Assembly: GCA_036365455.1 (NCBI GenBank)
Contig: JAWQUS010000010.1
Coordinates: forward strand, 13,524,501-13,588,500
Source: Macrosoma leucophasiata
Taxonomy: Eukaryota > Arthropoda > Insecta > Lepidoptera > Hedylidae
Length of the DNA: 64,000 nucleotides
Direction: 5' to 3'
Both the position numbers and the translations under genes were made by a program. Shown here one piece after another: positions 11,301 through 22,180 of the stretch. The number at the start of each line of letters is the position of its first letter. Position 1 is the first letter of the stretch. The notes under the pieces are model-generated. The model was not told the DNA's origin. It searched no databases and worked only from the letters and a program-made list of their open reading frames with translations.

Positions 11301-14300
11301 GGCAGATATTGTACAGATAATTTAATTTATTATTATGTATATACATTTAGTATACGGTAGATAAATTTCTTCGAACTAAGAACAAAAATAATTTATAAAA
11401 ATTGAAATAAAATAATATTTTGCTGACATCAATGGTTTTTTTAATTTCAGATTAGTAATACACACCTGTATTCGACGTTTCCAGGACATATTACTGAATG
11501 CACCATTTCCTCATATTTTGTAAGAATTCCTTTTGGAAAATCATTACCATAGTACGTGGAGACATACCTTTAATTAAAACAAATAAACACGTAACCATGT
11601 GAACCCCATAACAGAATTAATTGTAATATCATTTGCAGAAATCTTTAGGAAAAGCTGCTATATGTTTTCAATAATGCAAACACTGTCTAGTATTTAAAAA
11701 AATACGTGTGTATACGCAGCCGCTTCTTGCGTTGTGGTACCTACAAAATGTGATCCATGTGGATAAAATTTTTAGGTATTTTTTTTATAAATAAGCGCTG
11801 TCCCACATGTTGTAGTAGTGGCAAGCCTGAAAGAAAGCTTAGAGGGTGGAGGGCTTCGTTCACTTATATACGAGTATGTGTCTAGATGCAAGATTTTTTA
11901 GTTTTTGGTAACAAATGTAAAGCATCTGCCGAATTTATTAAAAACTAGCTGTGCCCGCGATTTCGTCCCCGTGAGAATTTATGATTGTTCAGTACCTACC
12001 CGGACGAAGTCGTGGGCGCAGCTAGTATAAAAATAGCCTAAGTTACGCCTTATTACATAAGCTATCTGCCAGTGAAAGTCCCGTCAAAATCGGTCCAGCC
12101 GTTCCCGATATTAGCCGGAACAAGCAGACCGACAGACATACAGGGAGACAGACAAAATTGTAAAAAATGTTGTTTTGGTATATGTACGGTGTATACATAC
12201 ATTTGCATTTAGTAAAAAGCGGTTATTTTTATATTACAAACAGACACTCCAATTTTATTTATTTGTATTGATGTAATATATTAGGTTGGGGAAAAAGTTT
12301 CTTCGCATTTTGTAAGATAATTCAAAACATTTTTTAATATAGTTTATTTAAATTTGACTAAAATATGTATGTACCGTTTTGTTCGATAACCTTTTGCCAT
12401 CTTGTAGGTAGGGACATGATCCCATTGCTATAAAAATTTTGGGACTTCTCATCAAAATACCGCGACAAGTGGATTTGGCAGTCCTCTCGTGATGTTAACC
12501 TAACATTGCATAAAGAATTCTGAAGAGACCGAAACAGGTGGAAATCTGAAGGTGCAAGGTCAGGACTATACGGCGGATGCATTAACACCTCCCAGCCAAA
12601 CTCTCTTAATTTTTGCTGAGTGGCTATAGATGTGTGAGTTCTAGCGTTATCATGATGAAACACCACAACCCTTCTGTTGATCAAATCCGGCCGCTTTCTC
12701 TCAACTTCTTGATTGAATCTCATCAGTTGTTCGCAGTAGAGTTCAGAATCGATAGTCCTGCCTGGTGGTAATAGCTCATAATGAATAATGCCCTTCCAAT
12801 CCCACCACACAGACAACATCACCTTATTGCGAGTTAACCCTGGTTTCGCCACAGTCTGTGAAGCCTGACCGGCCTTTGACCACGACCTTTTTCGCACGTT
12901 CTTGTCGTACGTGATCCACTTTTCATCACCAGTTATCAGCTTCTTCAAAAATGATTCGGTTTCATTACGTCGTAATAAAGAATCACAAATGAGTACACGG
13001 TTCATTAGGTTTCTTTCAGTGAGCTCGTGTGGTACCCAAATATCGAGCTTTTTTTTGTACCCAGCTTTTTTCAAATGCGCCAAAACTGTTTTGTGATCAA
13101 TTCTCAGTTCTTCAGCTACGTCGTAACTACTGATATGTCGATCTTGCTCCACTTTTTCAAAAATGGCATCCATTTTATCCGTAATAGGGCGACCAGAGCG
13201 AGGTGCATCTTTGACATCAAAATTTCCGGATTGAAAACGCTTAAACCAAATTTGTGCTACTCTCACAGACACTGCACTAGGTCCATAAACATCGCAAATT
13301 TTTTTCGCTGCTTGCGTTGCATTTTTACCTTTTTTGTAGTAAAATTTTAAAATGTATCGAATTTCTTCATTAGATTCACTCATCTTGACAGTACGAAAAA
13401 CAAATGAAAATCACACATTTGCCTAATTTGAATTTGGAATAATGTTCTTTAAAATTTTTAACTTTCAATGATACCAAAACCAGCCAGATACAAATACTAC
13501 AGCCAAAGAGATTTTATTACAAGTTCATACATACTATAATGCGAAAAGACTTTTTCCCCAACCTATTATAAAATGTAATTTCTTCTGTGAATCGCAAATT
13601 ATGCTTGCCTCGAATTCAGAATCGATATAATTTGAAATTGGATAACTACCTATCTAATCCCCAGCCAATAGCTGTTGCCAAGGAGCCTTCTGGATCAGCC
13701 GTAAATTGATGAGACATTAAGGAAATCGGTGACCATCCATTACACGTATGGGCCATGGAGTTTATCACTTGAATCACTCCTGTAGGTAAATGATAAGTCA
13801 AAACTATTATTGAAATTAAACTAATTTTACGGATGTACCTACCTCGCGTAGATATATTAAACTAAATTATTTTTAAAAACAATCCAACGTTTCGGTCGCT
13901 TTTCAGCTTTTGTGTTGTCATATTATTATTAAGTATATTTAAGTATTAAGACACTCGTTCGCGCCATACAATATCAAAGTAATATAATTCTTAACTTACC
14001 GATATTGTAAAGATGCCGTCTCGTTCGATCCCGTGGATGGAAACTGGGATGAATTATAGTGTATTTAACGTAGGCTATGCGACCGGGTTGTCTCCAGTCA
14101 CCGCTGCAATACGCTACGAAGGCCGACTGCCCCGTCTTGGTATCCTTGCGGTGCCGCGATAAACACGAACCTGCTCCTATTAACCAATGGGGACTTATTG
14201 CTGCCGTGTCGCAACGAACCTAACAAATCAAAGATAATGTGGTGTTCATTAATCAAGAATACATATTTGAAAATAGAACACGTTATTAAGTAACTGGCAA

Positions 14301-17300
14301 TCAAATTGTCAGTTAACAACGATATTCAATTATTTATTCATAAATATGGTTCATGAACCACTGTTAAATTCACTACAAAATTACCGTTTAACTTAGTACG
14401 ACGTATTTCAACTTGGATACTTATGCAGCAGTATGTGTGTATGTATACCGTATATATGACAGGCTGAATTGGGCACAATTAAGGAAGTCAATCATCATAA
14501 GAAATCAATAAAGGAAGTTTTCTACTCTTAATAAAATTTAAAAACATATTTTTATATCTTTCTGTAAAGATAGGTAGAGATGTATTCTGCAACTTTTTGT
14601 TTAACGTTTACACCCACCACACAAGTTTATACCTAGTGTGGGGCACTCGGTATAAACTTGTGTCGTGGGTGTCGTTGTACACATACAACACATACACAAA
14701 CACCCAGACCCGAAACAAATATCTGTAGGCCATACAAATATTTGTCCCGGTGCGGGGATCGAACCCGCGCCCATTCGAATCAAACAGTCGTCTCACACTG
14801 CTGGACCAACTGGGTCGTAAAATTTATACCTGTAAACTGTATAATGTTGCCGGCTATAAAATAGGATTGATAATTACCTATATGTGGGCCTACCGAAGGA
14901 CCGAATTAATTAACGAACACATTCAAAGTACTATTAGAGATTTTTTTATTTAAAAAAAATATTTTTAATCGGTATCAAACCAATGCTTTGTATTTGTCAG
15001 TTGAATCTTAAGTTACTTGAGACATGAAGAAACAATATTTTAATCTTATTTATTGATCAATACCGTTAACTAAAATAATTAAATACAGTCTACCGTTAAC
15101 GGGTACCTCCGTTAATGTAGAGTTGTGAATAAACTTTTAGTTCCCTGCGAGTTGTTCGCGTAAATTTCTTAGGAAACCTTATCTGACAAAGATTAATTGC
15201 AAATCGAACGAGCTTTGCGTGTTTCAATTAGCATAAAAGCAAACATTACATTTGATTTATTGGATATAAGTGCTATTAATGAACAATCATTATAATTGAA
15301 GGCGACTGAATGCAAAATTAAACCACGTCATGGACATGACCCAGAATATTAGGCTTATGATAAAGTTTGCTTTGATACAATATGAGTACCTTAACGAGAA
15401 CATCACAAAGATATACCTACTAGTGCAGCTTATCCCAGCTTGTCTCCGTAGCAATTAGCTACGCTTGACTAAGCTTTGACAAACTGCACCGTTGTCGTAT
15501 TACCCCTAATCTGTCTAATGTATGTTCAAGAATTATCTGAGACCTGTGTTATCACATTGTATCCTAAAATGCATCACGCGGCTTAATGATGGTGCCTAAA
15601 GGCATCACCAGCCTATCTAGGAGAGGTAGAGTGGTGAGAGGATTGATGTTTGTATGGTGGATTAATAGAAAATGCAATGTAAGTTTAGTCAAGCCTGCTA
15701 GACAACGTTCAATTTATTAATCTAAGTTGAATGCGGAATTCAACGTTGAATCAAACCACATAACGGAGACCACTGGTTTATGACATAGCAAATAATAAAA
15801 GCACATATTGAGCTTATGGTAAAGTTTCCTTTGATGCATATAAAATGAACTTTCTTATGCTGTACACAATCCACACTTCCATACTAATACCTATATAATA
15901 GGTTGGGGAAAAAGTCTTTTCGCATTATAGTATGTATGAACTTGTAATAAAATCTCTTTGGCTGTAGTATTTGTATCTGGCTGGTTTTGGTATCATTGAA
16001 AGTTAAACTTTTAAAGAACATAATTCCAAATTCAAATTAGGCAAATGTGTGATTTTCATTTGTTTTTCGTACTGTCAAGATGAGTGAATCTAATGAAGAA
16101 ATTCGATACATTTTAAAATTTTTATAGCAATGGGATCATGTCCCTACCTACAAGATGGCAAAAGGTTATCGAACAAAATGGTACATACATACTTTAGTTA
16201 AATTTAAATAAACTATATTAAAAAATGTTTTGAATTATCTTAAAAAATGCGAAGAAACTTTTTCCCCAACCTTATATGTATATTATATATTTAAAGAAAT
16301 AAACTAAAAGCACCACACGCCGCTTTCAAGGTTCCCGCCAAAACAATGTCACGAAAATTAATGTGGCAGAGCGAAGCGAGCGAAGCCGCGGTCAAAAGCA
16401 GCATAATGATTGTTCAGCGTACGCAAAATAAGTAACTTTTCTGGTTGATTTTTTACACCTTGTGTCTGAAAAACCCAAATATCTTACGGAACCCTATTTT
16501 TTCCAAAATAAAATATAGCCTATATTACCTGTGGATAACGTAGCATTCGAATAGTGAAAGAATTTTTTAAATCGGTCCAGTTGTAATTGAGCCTATTCAT
16601 TACAAACAAACAAAAAAATATTACCTCTTTATAATATGAGTTTAGATTTAGATTATAGGAATTGTACGTTTCGTTTTTTTTATGTCTGAAGTTTAACAGA
16701 CAAGCAAGCGGGCCACCTGATAGAAAATGGTCACCGTCAACCGGTCACCTATGAACATTTGCAACACTAGGGAGAGGTTTCAAAGCGCTGCCAGCCCCTT
16801 AGAACTCTTTTGCCGCTATTTTCGAAGAACCCCATATCGTAGCACCGAGAGAACACCACAGAGGGAAATTCATTCCACAATTTGCACGTACTGGGCAGAA
16901 ATGAACGTGAAAATCGCACCGTTGAACACTGTCAAGTGTCCAGTTAGCTGAACAAAGGTCTATTTTATCTTTTAGGGGAAGGCAGCTTCTTCTCTGAAAT
17001 CTGCTTGGCATGGACTTGCAACGACATTATTGAACACTCATTATAATGGAACGCGGTATTTGACATTGAATCAAATCACATAATGTAAACTACTGGCGTA
17101 TGATAAAGTTCGCCTTGATACTACATGCGCTTACATCGCAAGGACAGTGATTATATACTTGTGTAGCTAATCTCAGCTTGTCCCTGTAGCAATTTGCTAC
17201 GCTTGACTAAGCTTTGAGAAACTGCACTGTAGCCGTATTTCCTGTAATTTGTCTTGTAATGTAGGTTCAAGAATAATGTTAGAAATATGTTATCATTTCG

Positions 17301-20300
17301 TATCGTTACATCATTGAATTATCTTTTACCCATAAATAAAATTTAACTGCTTTTATCTAGTAGTGGAAAAGCTCTAGTGGAGTTGGTTTTTCAATCTGAT
17401 TAGTATCACGGGGGTATCGGCAGTTTTTTATGTCAAGAAGTGGCAAACAAGCATACATTTTACATTAATGGTAAGTGCATACTGTAGCCTATATAATATA
17501 CAGGGTTAACTTAAATTAACGCATCACCTCTTGCAGGAAGCCTCTTTACATCAATTCCAACATCATTTGTTCTACGACCTTTTAAAATTAATAGTTTTTA
17601 AAATTTAAGTTTTTCCGAACATTTTTTTTATTTTGCCTCTGAACTGGCATTTTCTCAGCGCGTAGGTATGCCCAGGCAAAATATCGCCACGTGTAGCGGG
17701 GAGCGGGGTTATGAGGTGACGCAGCGGCGGCAACACTCTTTTAAACTATAAAAAATAATTTATACGTTTTTTTGGGTTATTTATCAAGATTTGTAAAATG
17801 TAGCAGAACAAATGTTGTAGGGATTGAAGAAGAGATGCTGCCCAAGAGGTGATGCGCTAATTTCGATTAACCCTGTAGGTGAATATATATAATAATACAC
17901 GTGAAGTTAAAAATTTAGTTTGAGAGTTAATTCGGACAAGATAGCCGAGTAACTGATTGTTTTATTACTGACTATCTGGCCCGGCGAACTTTGTATCGCT
18001 TTAAAGTAAAGATTAAAAAAATACACTACAGTTTTAGCGAAAGTAACAAACAGCAATTGATTTTTGAAAATTGCATGGCCTGTCCAGTTTCGGTAATACA
18101 TCAAAATAAAAAGTTTAGTTTAGTGCACTTTTCGCCACCAACGACACCAATGACACCAATTACACCAAAGCCACTAACGCCACTAACGCCACTAACGCCA
18201 CCAACACCACCACCACCACCACCACTACCAACACCACCAATGCCACCAACACCCACTAACTCCACCAAATACCTAAAAATTCTGTGAAAATTTGAGGCGC
18301 CTACTTGCTACCATTATTATTATCGAGCAAAAATACATGAAAAAAAAAGACGTTTATTGTATGCCCCCTTGAACCCCTTAATATTTTCATTTTCTTATTT
18401 TTTGTACTTAATTTTGTCGTTATAGCAGTAGCAGAAATACATAATTTGTGAAAAATGTAGCTTTCTAGCTACCTATCACTGTATATGAGATACAGCCTGG
18501 TGACAGACAGACGGACGGACAGACAGACAGACAGCGGAGGATTAGTAATAGGGTCCGTTTTTACCTTTTAGTTACGGAAGCCTAAAAAAGATAGAAGATA
18601 GAGAATAGTTTCAAATGAGCATTTATTGAAATTATAAGTATTCATTACACATTTTTGAACGCACGCGTAATACTTTTCAATCTTTAAAAAAAAACAATAT
18701 AAGTTCTGGCCTGGTACTGGTACCTTGAAAGAGGCGTGTGGTGCTCTTATTTTATTTAATTTTCTTGGTGTATTTTTGAGTTATATTAAATGGCATTTTA
18801 TTTGATATAGGCTTATTACAGTGCCCGTGTATAGTGAAATAGAATAATAGTGCGAAAACACGTCATTTCGTGTTGCCTCCAAAACTTCATTGTAAATGTT
18901 CTGGTAAAGTAGCCATCGCCTTACCAGAACATTTATCAATCGAATTACTGACTGTGACTGACTGACGGACTGATAAATTGACTGACTGACGGACTGATAA
19001 ATTGACTGCCTGACTCTGACTTTTACGCTGCATAATACGAATATGAGATATCGTTTTACTTGTCACTGGCAATAGGCGTAAAAGCGATGCAATAATATTA
19101 AAAAAAAAAATTCAATACACGTAATAGTTTAATGATACATTTGGTATTGTGGAGGTTTTGGCGGGAACCTTGAAAGAGACGTATGGTGCTCTTATTTTAT
19201 TTCATTTTCTTGGTGTATTTTTAAGTTATATTGAATAAAGTTGGTGGCATTTTGTTTGATATAGGTTTATTACAGTGCCCGTGTATAGTGAAATAGAATA
19301 CCAGTGCGAAAACACGACCTTTCAGGTTGCCTCCAAAACTTCATTGTAAATGTTCTGGTAAAGTAGCCATCGCTTTACTCGACTTAACTTGACTGTAACT
19401 CACTTGACTGACATATTATACTTGATAACTTATATACTTGATACTTACATATTATACTTGAAGACTATATTATACTAACTTTTACGCTGCTTAAATAAAT
19501 ACGAAATATCGTTTTACTTGACACTGGCAATATGCGTAATAGCGATGCCATATCAACAACAAAAAAAAAAAAAATGATACATTTTAAATAGTTTATGAAC
19601 GCATGCATAAATGTCAATCATTACTTACAGATTTTGACAAAAAAAATTGACAGCTCCGAAACTAAAGAACTTGTAGGTTTTTCAAATATTCGTCAATTTT
19701 TCTTATTTTTAAGATGTATTCTGTTATTCGGGGCGGAGACAAATCCAACAAATCAAAAACCATGAAAATTGGTTCAGCAGATCTCGAGTTATAAGTGTTG
19801 TAACAAACCCGACTTTGTTTTATTTATATAGATTATTTTCGGCATCAGCGGTGTCGGTGACAACTTAATCAATAAAAAAATTCCAACCTGCCAAGTTCAC
19901 ACCGATAAGTCCACCGTGGTGAATACGAAGATTCACAAATTATAACGCTAAGAGCCTCCTACGCTTAGATTTTAAGAAATAAATTAATACCTATTTTTAG
20001 ATATTGCTTACCTGAAATGGTTCATATACATAAAGAGCTATAAAAGGATAATTATCCCATGCTACAGGTTGACTTATATTCTGCTTGAAAAAACTTCCTC
20101 TTTCTATTTTAGGTACATTCATTGATTTTGTTTCTGCCTTCAAAGGATTATCATTTAAGATTGTGGAATTGTTCTCCTTGATTTTAATTATATGCTTTTT
20201 GGCAAATCGTGTATTATTATTATACCCTTCGTCAAGCCTGTCTGTGTGGAGATGAAAATCAACGTTATGTAAAATTATTTTCTTGTCAACATTGAGGACA

Positions 20301-21337
20301 TTATTTGTTTCATACAATATATCAGTTTTACTCAACGTTACCGTTTTTGGACTATCCAGCTCTTGTGTGTTAGTATCATATATTTCAAAAAACTTTATTT
20401 TATCGAATGCTGTCGTCTTTGTTTTTTGAGAAGTTAGCAATTTTGTAAAAGGAGATGGTGTTTCGGAACGTGTTTTATTTTCATGTTTTATACTATGTGT
20501 TGATTTTGTCTCATCATTTTTTAATTTGGTATTACTTTTCAATGACAATTTCGTATTCTTTTCAAGAAACAAATTGCTTACAGTAAAATGAGTATCAGAA
20601 CTTTCGTTTAATAATGATTGTATGATTGTACTAGAACGGCTCTTCTTAAAATTCGTGAAATATTTTTTACTATCTCTGCTGGTTTGGAATATAGGTTGGC
20701 GTCTAGAATGCTTATAACCACCATTTACATGAAATGTAATGATAGGCGGTCGTACTGCGCCAGACATATTAGCGGATCTTGTTTTTTCTTTACTAGATCT
20801 TTCAATGATTTCTGGATAACTTTTGTATTCATTTTCATCGAAGTAATAAAATTCTATATAGCTCGGTGTCGGCGTATGCAATATTCGGGAACCAGGAATG
20901 GAACACTGTGATGGTTCTTGAGCTTTGTTTTGTGGAATTGGTGTCACTAGCTTACGAGCGGAATGAAAAGCTGAGTTTTCAACATATTGATGTGATACAT
21001 TTATCGCAGTTGTAGATTCAACATCAAGAAATATCTTCGTTTTTCTCCAAAGCATGTTAATAATTTCATATTGCTTACGGCTCACCCTACCTACTTGCCA
21101 CGTTTTGCCTGACACAGGTAACGATAAATAGTTTGAACCGTTTGATTTATGATATTTAGATGTACTTATTTTTTTATTTGTATTATTTTGTTTCAGGAAA
21201 CTTTTGTAGTCAATTGTAAAGGTAGTATTTGTGTTATCCCGCTTTTCTTTAATTCTTTGTACACTAGAACTCGTAATACCTTGATGGAGCAATATTAAAA
21301 AAATAAATATTAAATGTTTTGAGAAATAAAACGACAT
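5224..21337 (-). CDS. Secreted serine protease homolog (S1 fold, no catalytic triad), six exons
   Basis: Six exons with matching phases give about 678 residues: 21337-20012, 14219-14000, 13779-13650, 11567-11466, 11114-10976, 5343-5224 (TGA at 5226-5224). Residues 1-20 (MSFYFSKHLIFIFLILLHQG) look like a signal peptide. Residues ~25-425 are rich in Ser, Thr, Asn and Lys, almost free of Cys, with no recognised domain. The S1-like domain starts near residue 427 (YPFIALYVYEPFQ) and ends with a GVW..VPWI tail. The usual AAHC is GAGSC (His to Ser), the usual D-I-A-L is YNIGVI (Asp to Asn), and the GDSGGP site is DPVHGSLLL with no serine at the nucleophile position. Cys residues and the GWG motif remain, so a non-catalytic secreted binding or cofactor role is inferred. 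No clip domain is visible. Joining exon 1 to exon 2 rests on phase 0 at both ends and domain continuity. A decayed gene is less likely, since all exons are open with good splice sites. Confidence 0.82.
5345..7050. other. Protease-homolog intron 5, proximal part
   Basis: AT-rich, with a family C fragment at 6641-6712 and old dispersed-repeat pieces (ctaagctggcaaactacg near 5475). No exon-like open frame with splice signals was found on either strand. Confidence 0.45.
6641..6712 (+). repeat. SINE-like family C, 5' fragment
   Basis: Family C is a ~285 bp poly-A-tailed sequence beginning tggtggtagagctccagtg and ending near gcttgtttgccacttcc, then cataaaa. This copy keeps only the first 70 bp. 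Confidence 0.65.
7052..10675 (+). mobile_element. Non-LTR retrotransposon (CR1/Jockey-type), nearly intact ORF2
   Basis: It carries an endonuclease plus reverse-transcriptase ORF, followed by a ~430 bp 3' UTR ending in short tgattc repeats instead of a poly-A tail. No ORF1 is seen, so the copy is probably 5' truncated or its 5' edge was missed. It lies antisense in intron 5 of the protease-homolog gene and explains most of that intron's length. Confidence 0.88.
7350..10229 (+). pseudogene. LINE ORF2: endonuclease-reverse transcriptase with one amber stop
   Basis: A single frame of 960 codons is interrupted only by TAG at 8427-8429; a Trp codon (TGG) is the likely ancestor (KAT-W-KVINSEAG). 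The N-terminal third is an apurinic-type endonuclease (FHQNIQGF, LTEHWL, VYRPPNY, VCGDFNINI, SDHSGQI). The second part is a reverse transcriptase (VIPLFKSGDNKNPNNYRPVS, CDLSKAFDCVDH, GVPQGSILGPFLF, catalytic FADD near 9372). A further frame at 7052-7279 probably supplied the original start and joins by a one-base shift near 7270. Retrotransposition needs both domains, so this copy is probably inactive unless the stop is read through. Confidence 0.88.
10807..10952. mobile_element. Small inverted-repeat MITE, 146 bp
   Basis: Perfect 20 bp inverted ends (cccccttattcataaacgta) with TCA on both flanks. It lies 24 bp beyond the donor of protease-homolog exon 5. A lone end of the same family is at 57859-57880. 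Confidence 0.8.
10976..11114 (-). CDS. Protease-homolog exon 5: nucleophile region, Ser lost
   Basis: A 139-nt exon between ttttag and gtaatt. The translation contains NVYCLTLPP, then DPVHGSLLLIGGKLLGLYLQ, which aligns with GDSGGPLv..g.LvGi of active enzymes but lacks the nucleophile Ser. A small inverted-repeat element begins 24 bp beyond its donor. Confidence 0.8.
11466..11567 (-). CDS. Protease-homolog exon 4
   Basis: A 102-nt exon between attaaag and gtgtgt. Phases match exon 3 and exon 5. The translation includes YVSTYYGNDFPKG and VICPGNVEY, with a Cys at the place expected for an S1 disulfide. Intron 3, upstream of it, contains the intact mariner. Confidence 0.75.
11945..12175 (+). repeat. 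Dispersed repeat, actagctgtgcccgcg type
   Basis: gtgcccgcgatttcgtcc, then atcggtccagccgttc and gaccgacagacatacaggg form a typical lepidopteran interspersed end. It lies in intron 3 beside the intact mariner. Confidence 0.45.
12281..13568 (-). mobile_element. Mariner copy 2, apparently complete
   Basis: Terminal inverted repeats (ttaggttggggaaaaag and inverse) bound about 1.29 kb, with TA at the flank. The transposase frame is uninterrupted. It sits in intron 3 of the protease-homolog gene, in the same orientation as the gene. Confidence 0.92.
12358..13383 (-). CDS. Mariner transposase, full length (341 aa)
   Basis: The transposase binds the terminal repeats and cuts and pastes the element into TA sites. 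The ORF is 341 codons, normal for mariner. Visible features: paired helix-turn-helix region (residues ~1-110), the WVPHELTERN linker motif, and a DD34D catalytic core (TGDEKW around residue 150; HHDNARTH around 245; YSPDLAPSDFHLF around 280). One substitution in HDNARPH (Pro to Thr) may reduce activity. It resembles the cecropia/mori-like mariner subgroups. It is the only uninterrupted transposase of the four copies here and could supply function to the others if expressed. Confidence 0.92.
   Translation of the reverse strand: MSESNEEIRYILKFYYKKGKNATQAAKKICDVYGPSAVSVRVAQIWFKRFQSGNFDVKDAPRSGRPITDKMDAIFEKVEQDRHISSYDVAEELRIDHKTVLAHLKKAGYKKKLDIWVPHELTERNLMNRVLICDSLLRRNETESFLKKLITGDEKWITYDKNVRKRSWSKAGQASQTVAKPGLTRNKVMLSVWWDWKGIIHYELLPPGRTIDSELYCEQLMRFNQEVERKRPDLINRRVVVFHHDNARTHTSIATQQKLREFGWEVLMHPPYSPDLAPSDFHLFRSLQNSLCNVRLTSREDCQIHLSRYFDEKSQNFYSNGIMSLPTRWQKVIEQNGTYIF
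13650..13779 (-). CDS. Protease-homolog exon 3: Asp102 region, Asp replaced
   Basis: A 130-nt exon between ctacag and gtagtt. It continues as G-VIQVINSMAHTC and ends AIGWGLDR, where the GWG motif of S1 domains is clear. The position of the catalytic Asp is Asn, supplied by the previous exon (YNI). It is too short to appear as an ORF of its own. Confidence 0.8.
14000..14219 (-). CDS. Protease-homolog exon 2: catalytic-His region, His replaced
   Basis: Acceptor ttgttag and donor gtaagt flank 220 nt. The translation starts VRCDTAAISPHWLIGAGSCL, equivalent to the segment ending in AAHC in active trypsins, with Ser where His57 should be. It ends HLYNI plus one base, so the next codon spans the intron. 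The longer ORF visible here in another frame is a shadow. Confidence 0.82.
14638..14820 (-). mobile_element. tRNA-headed SINE family B, copy 1
   Basis: Read on the minus strand: a head with gcgggttcgatccccgc, then caaatatttgtatggcc and a tail with cacgacacaagtttatacc. It lies in intron 1 of the protease-homolog gene. ORFs across it are shadows. Confidence 0.72.
15898..16275 (+). mobile_element. Mariner copy 3: internally deleted, MITE-like
   Basis: Both termini and the first ~16 transposase codons are present, then the sequence jumps from tacattttaaaattt directly to ttatagcaatgggatc near the 3' end. About 0.9 kb is missing. The junction falls in an A/T run shared by both sides, consistent with a microhomology deletion. 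Both ends are intact, so it could be mobilised in trans. Confidence 0.9.
16685..16998 (+). repeat. Dispersed repeat F, copy 1
   Basis: It shares cctatgaacatttgcaacac, gcgctgccagcccc and ccatatcgtagcaccgag with 36.7 kb. The ORF seen across it is not protein-like. Confidence 0.6.
18136..18267 (+). repeat. Imperfect 9 bp minisatellite (accaac-type)
   Basis: Repeats of ccaccaacg/acaccaatg/ccactaacg with a central (cca)n run. A frame across it would read Thr-Pro repeats, but no gene signals surround it. Confidence 0.75.
18440..18592 (+). repeat. Dispersed repeat E tail with (gaca)n
   Basis: gacagacagacggacggaca and then ttttagttacggaagcct match the end of family E. Confidence 0.5.
18718..19575 (+). 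repeat. Tandem duplication, 2 x ~430 bp
   Basis: Each unit has ccttgaaagag.cgt.tggtg, gtgcccgtgtatagtgaaat, aaaacttcattgtaaatgtt and ends in an A run. Unit 1 has an extra short (gactgactgacg) tract. It lies in protease-homolog intron 1. Confidence 0.8.
20012..21337 (-). CDS. Protease-homolog exon 1: signal peptide and low-complexity extension
   Basis: The exon is an open frame of 442 codons from ATG (21337-21335) to CAG followed by gtaagc. The hydrophobic N-terminus fits a signal peptide, and KEKRD shortly after could be a processing site. The body has many N-x-S/T sites and short Lys/Ser/Thr runs. The final residues (WDNYPFIALYVYEPFQ) already belong to the S1-like fold, which ties this exon to the protease exons downstream. 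Confidence 0.8.
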
Positions 21338-21750
21338 TGCTGTTTCGTTATGTCTTGTATCACATATTCACATAAAATTTTGAATTATGGGCATTACAGG
21401 TATATTAAATAAATAATAATCAAAACCGACCCAATGAAATTTTGAATGTCACTTTGAGCAACTTTGAGACCAATTTGACTGGTGTTAATCAATGTCGAAC
21501 TCCTATCACGCTCTAAACAGCTCTAAACTACACAATGAAATGAAATTAAAGGCCACTTACACGAAAATAGCTGGATTTGGCTATACCATCGACTATGGAA
21601 CCAAAGGAAGGCTGATTGCTCTGTGGGCTATACATAGGTAGGCATTGCTCTTTTTCAAGATGATGATTATAGATAGATTATTGGATGTTAATCGTATCTT
21701 GAACGAATGACTAGGTAGGTATAGTACGTGGGGTTTGAACATACATTTTT

Positions 21751-22045
21751 ACTGGTGGTAGAGCTCCAGTGACGGAGCTCGCGGGCGTAAGCACCACCGC
21801 ATTACCTAATATACTTGCCGCTAAATGGTAGTGTTCAACACTATCGTGTTCCGGTCAGGTGGTAATGTACGGCCCTGTAATTTCCGGCACAGAGGCATAA
21901 GACCTTAGATCTCAGGAGTGGTAACGCATCTGCATTTTGACCTTGGTCTTTGTGTGGGTGTCTATAGGCTGCAGTCATCACTTAACATCAATGTGAACTG
22001 CAAGCTTGTTTACCACTTCCATTACATAAAAAAAAAAAAAAAAAA
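21751..22045 (+). repeat. SINE-like family C, full copy with long A tail
   Basis: All blocks are present: gagctcgcgggcgtaagcac, ctaaatggtagtgttca, tgtaatttccggcaca, gtaacgcatctgcatttt, tgtgaactgcaagcttg, then about 19 A. It is one of the best copies in the window. Confidence 0.85.
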
Positions 22046-22180
22046 CATGCTACTAGTATGAACATCATCATAATCTCTAAAATGTTTATTACATACATCT
22101 ACATGGTATGATGGTATAAGTATACCATCGTAGATGGTTGAAAGCCTAACTTGATTATCTTGGCAAAGTTTTTAGTTTTA

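Noticed and set aside
14770..14820. tRNA gene suggested by the ggttcgatccccgc B box
   Set aside because: No 3' acceptor strand follows; the sequence continues into a SINE body present in several copies.
14601..14864. Several overlapping ORFs on both strands
   Set aside because: They translate a family B SINE.
16727..17011. ORFs on both strands
   Set aside because: They fall in dispersed repeat F, which recurs at 36.7 kb without an open frame.
17991..18287. Pro/Thr-rich ORF
   Set aside because: The composition comes from a 9 bp minisatellite; there is no start context, splice signal or domain.
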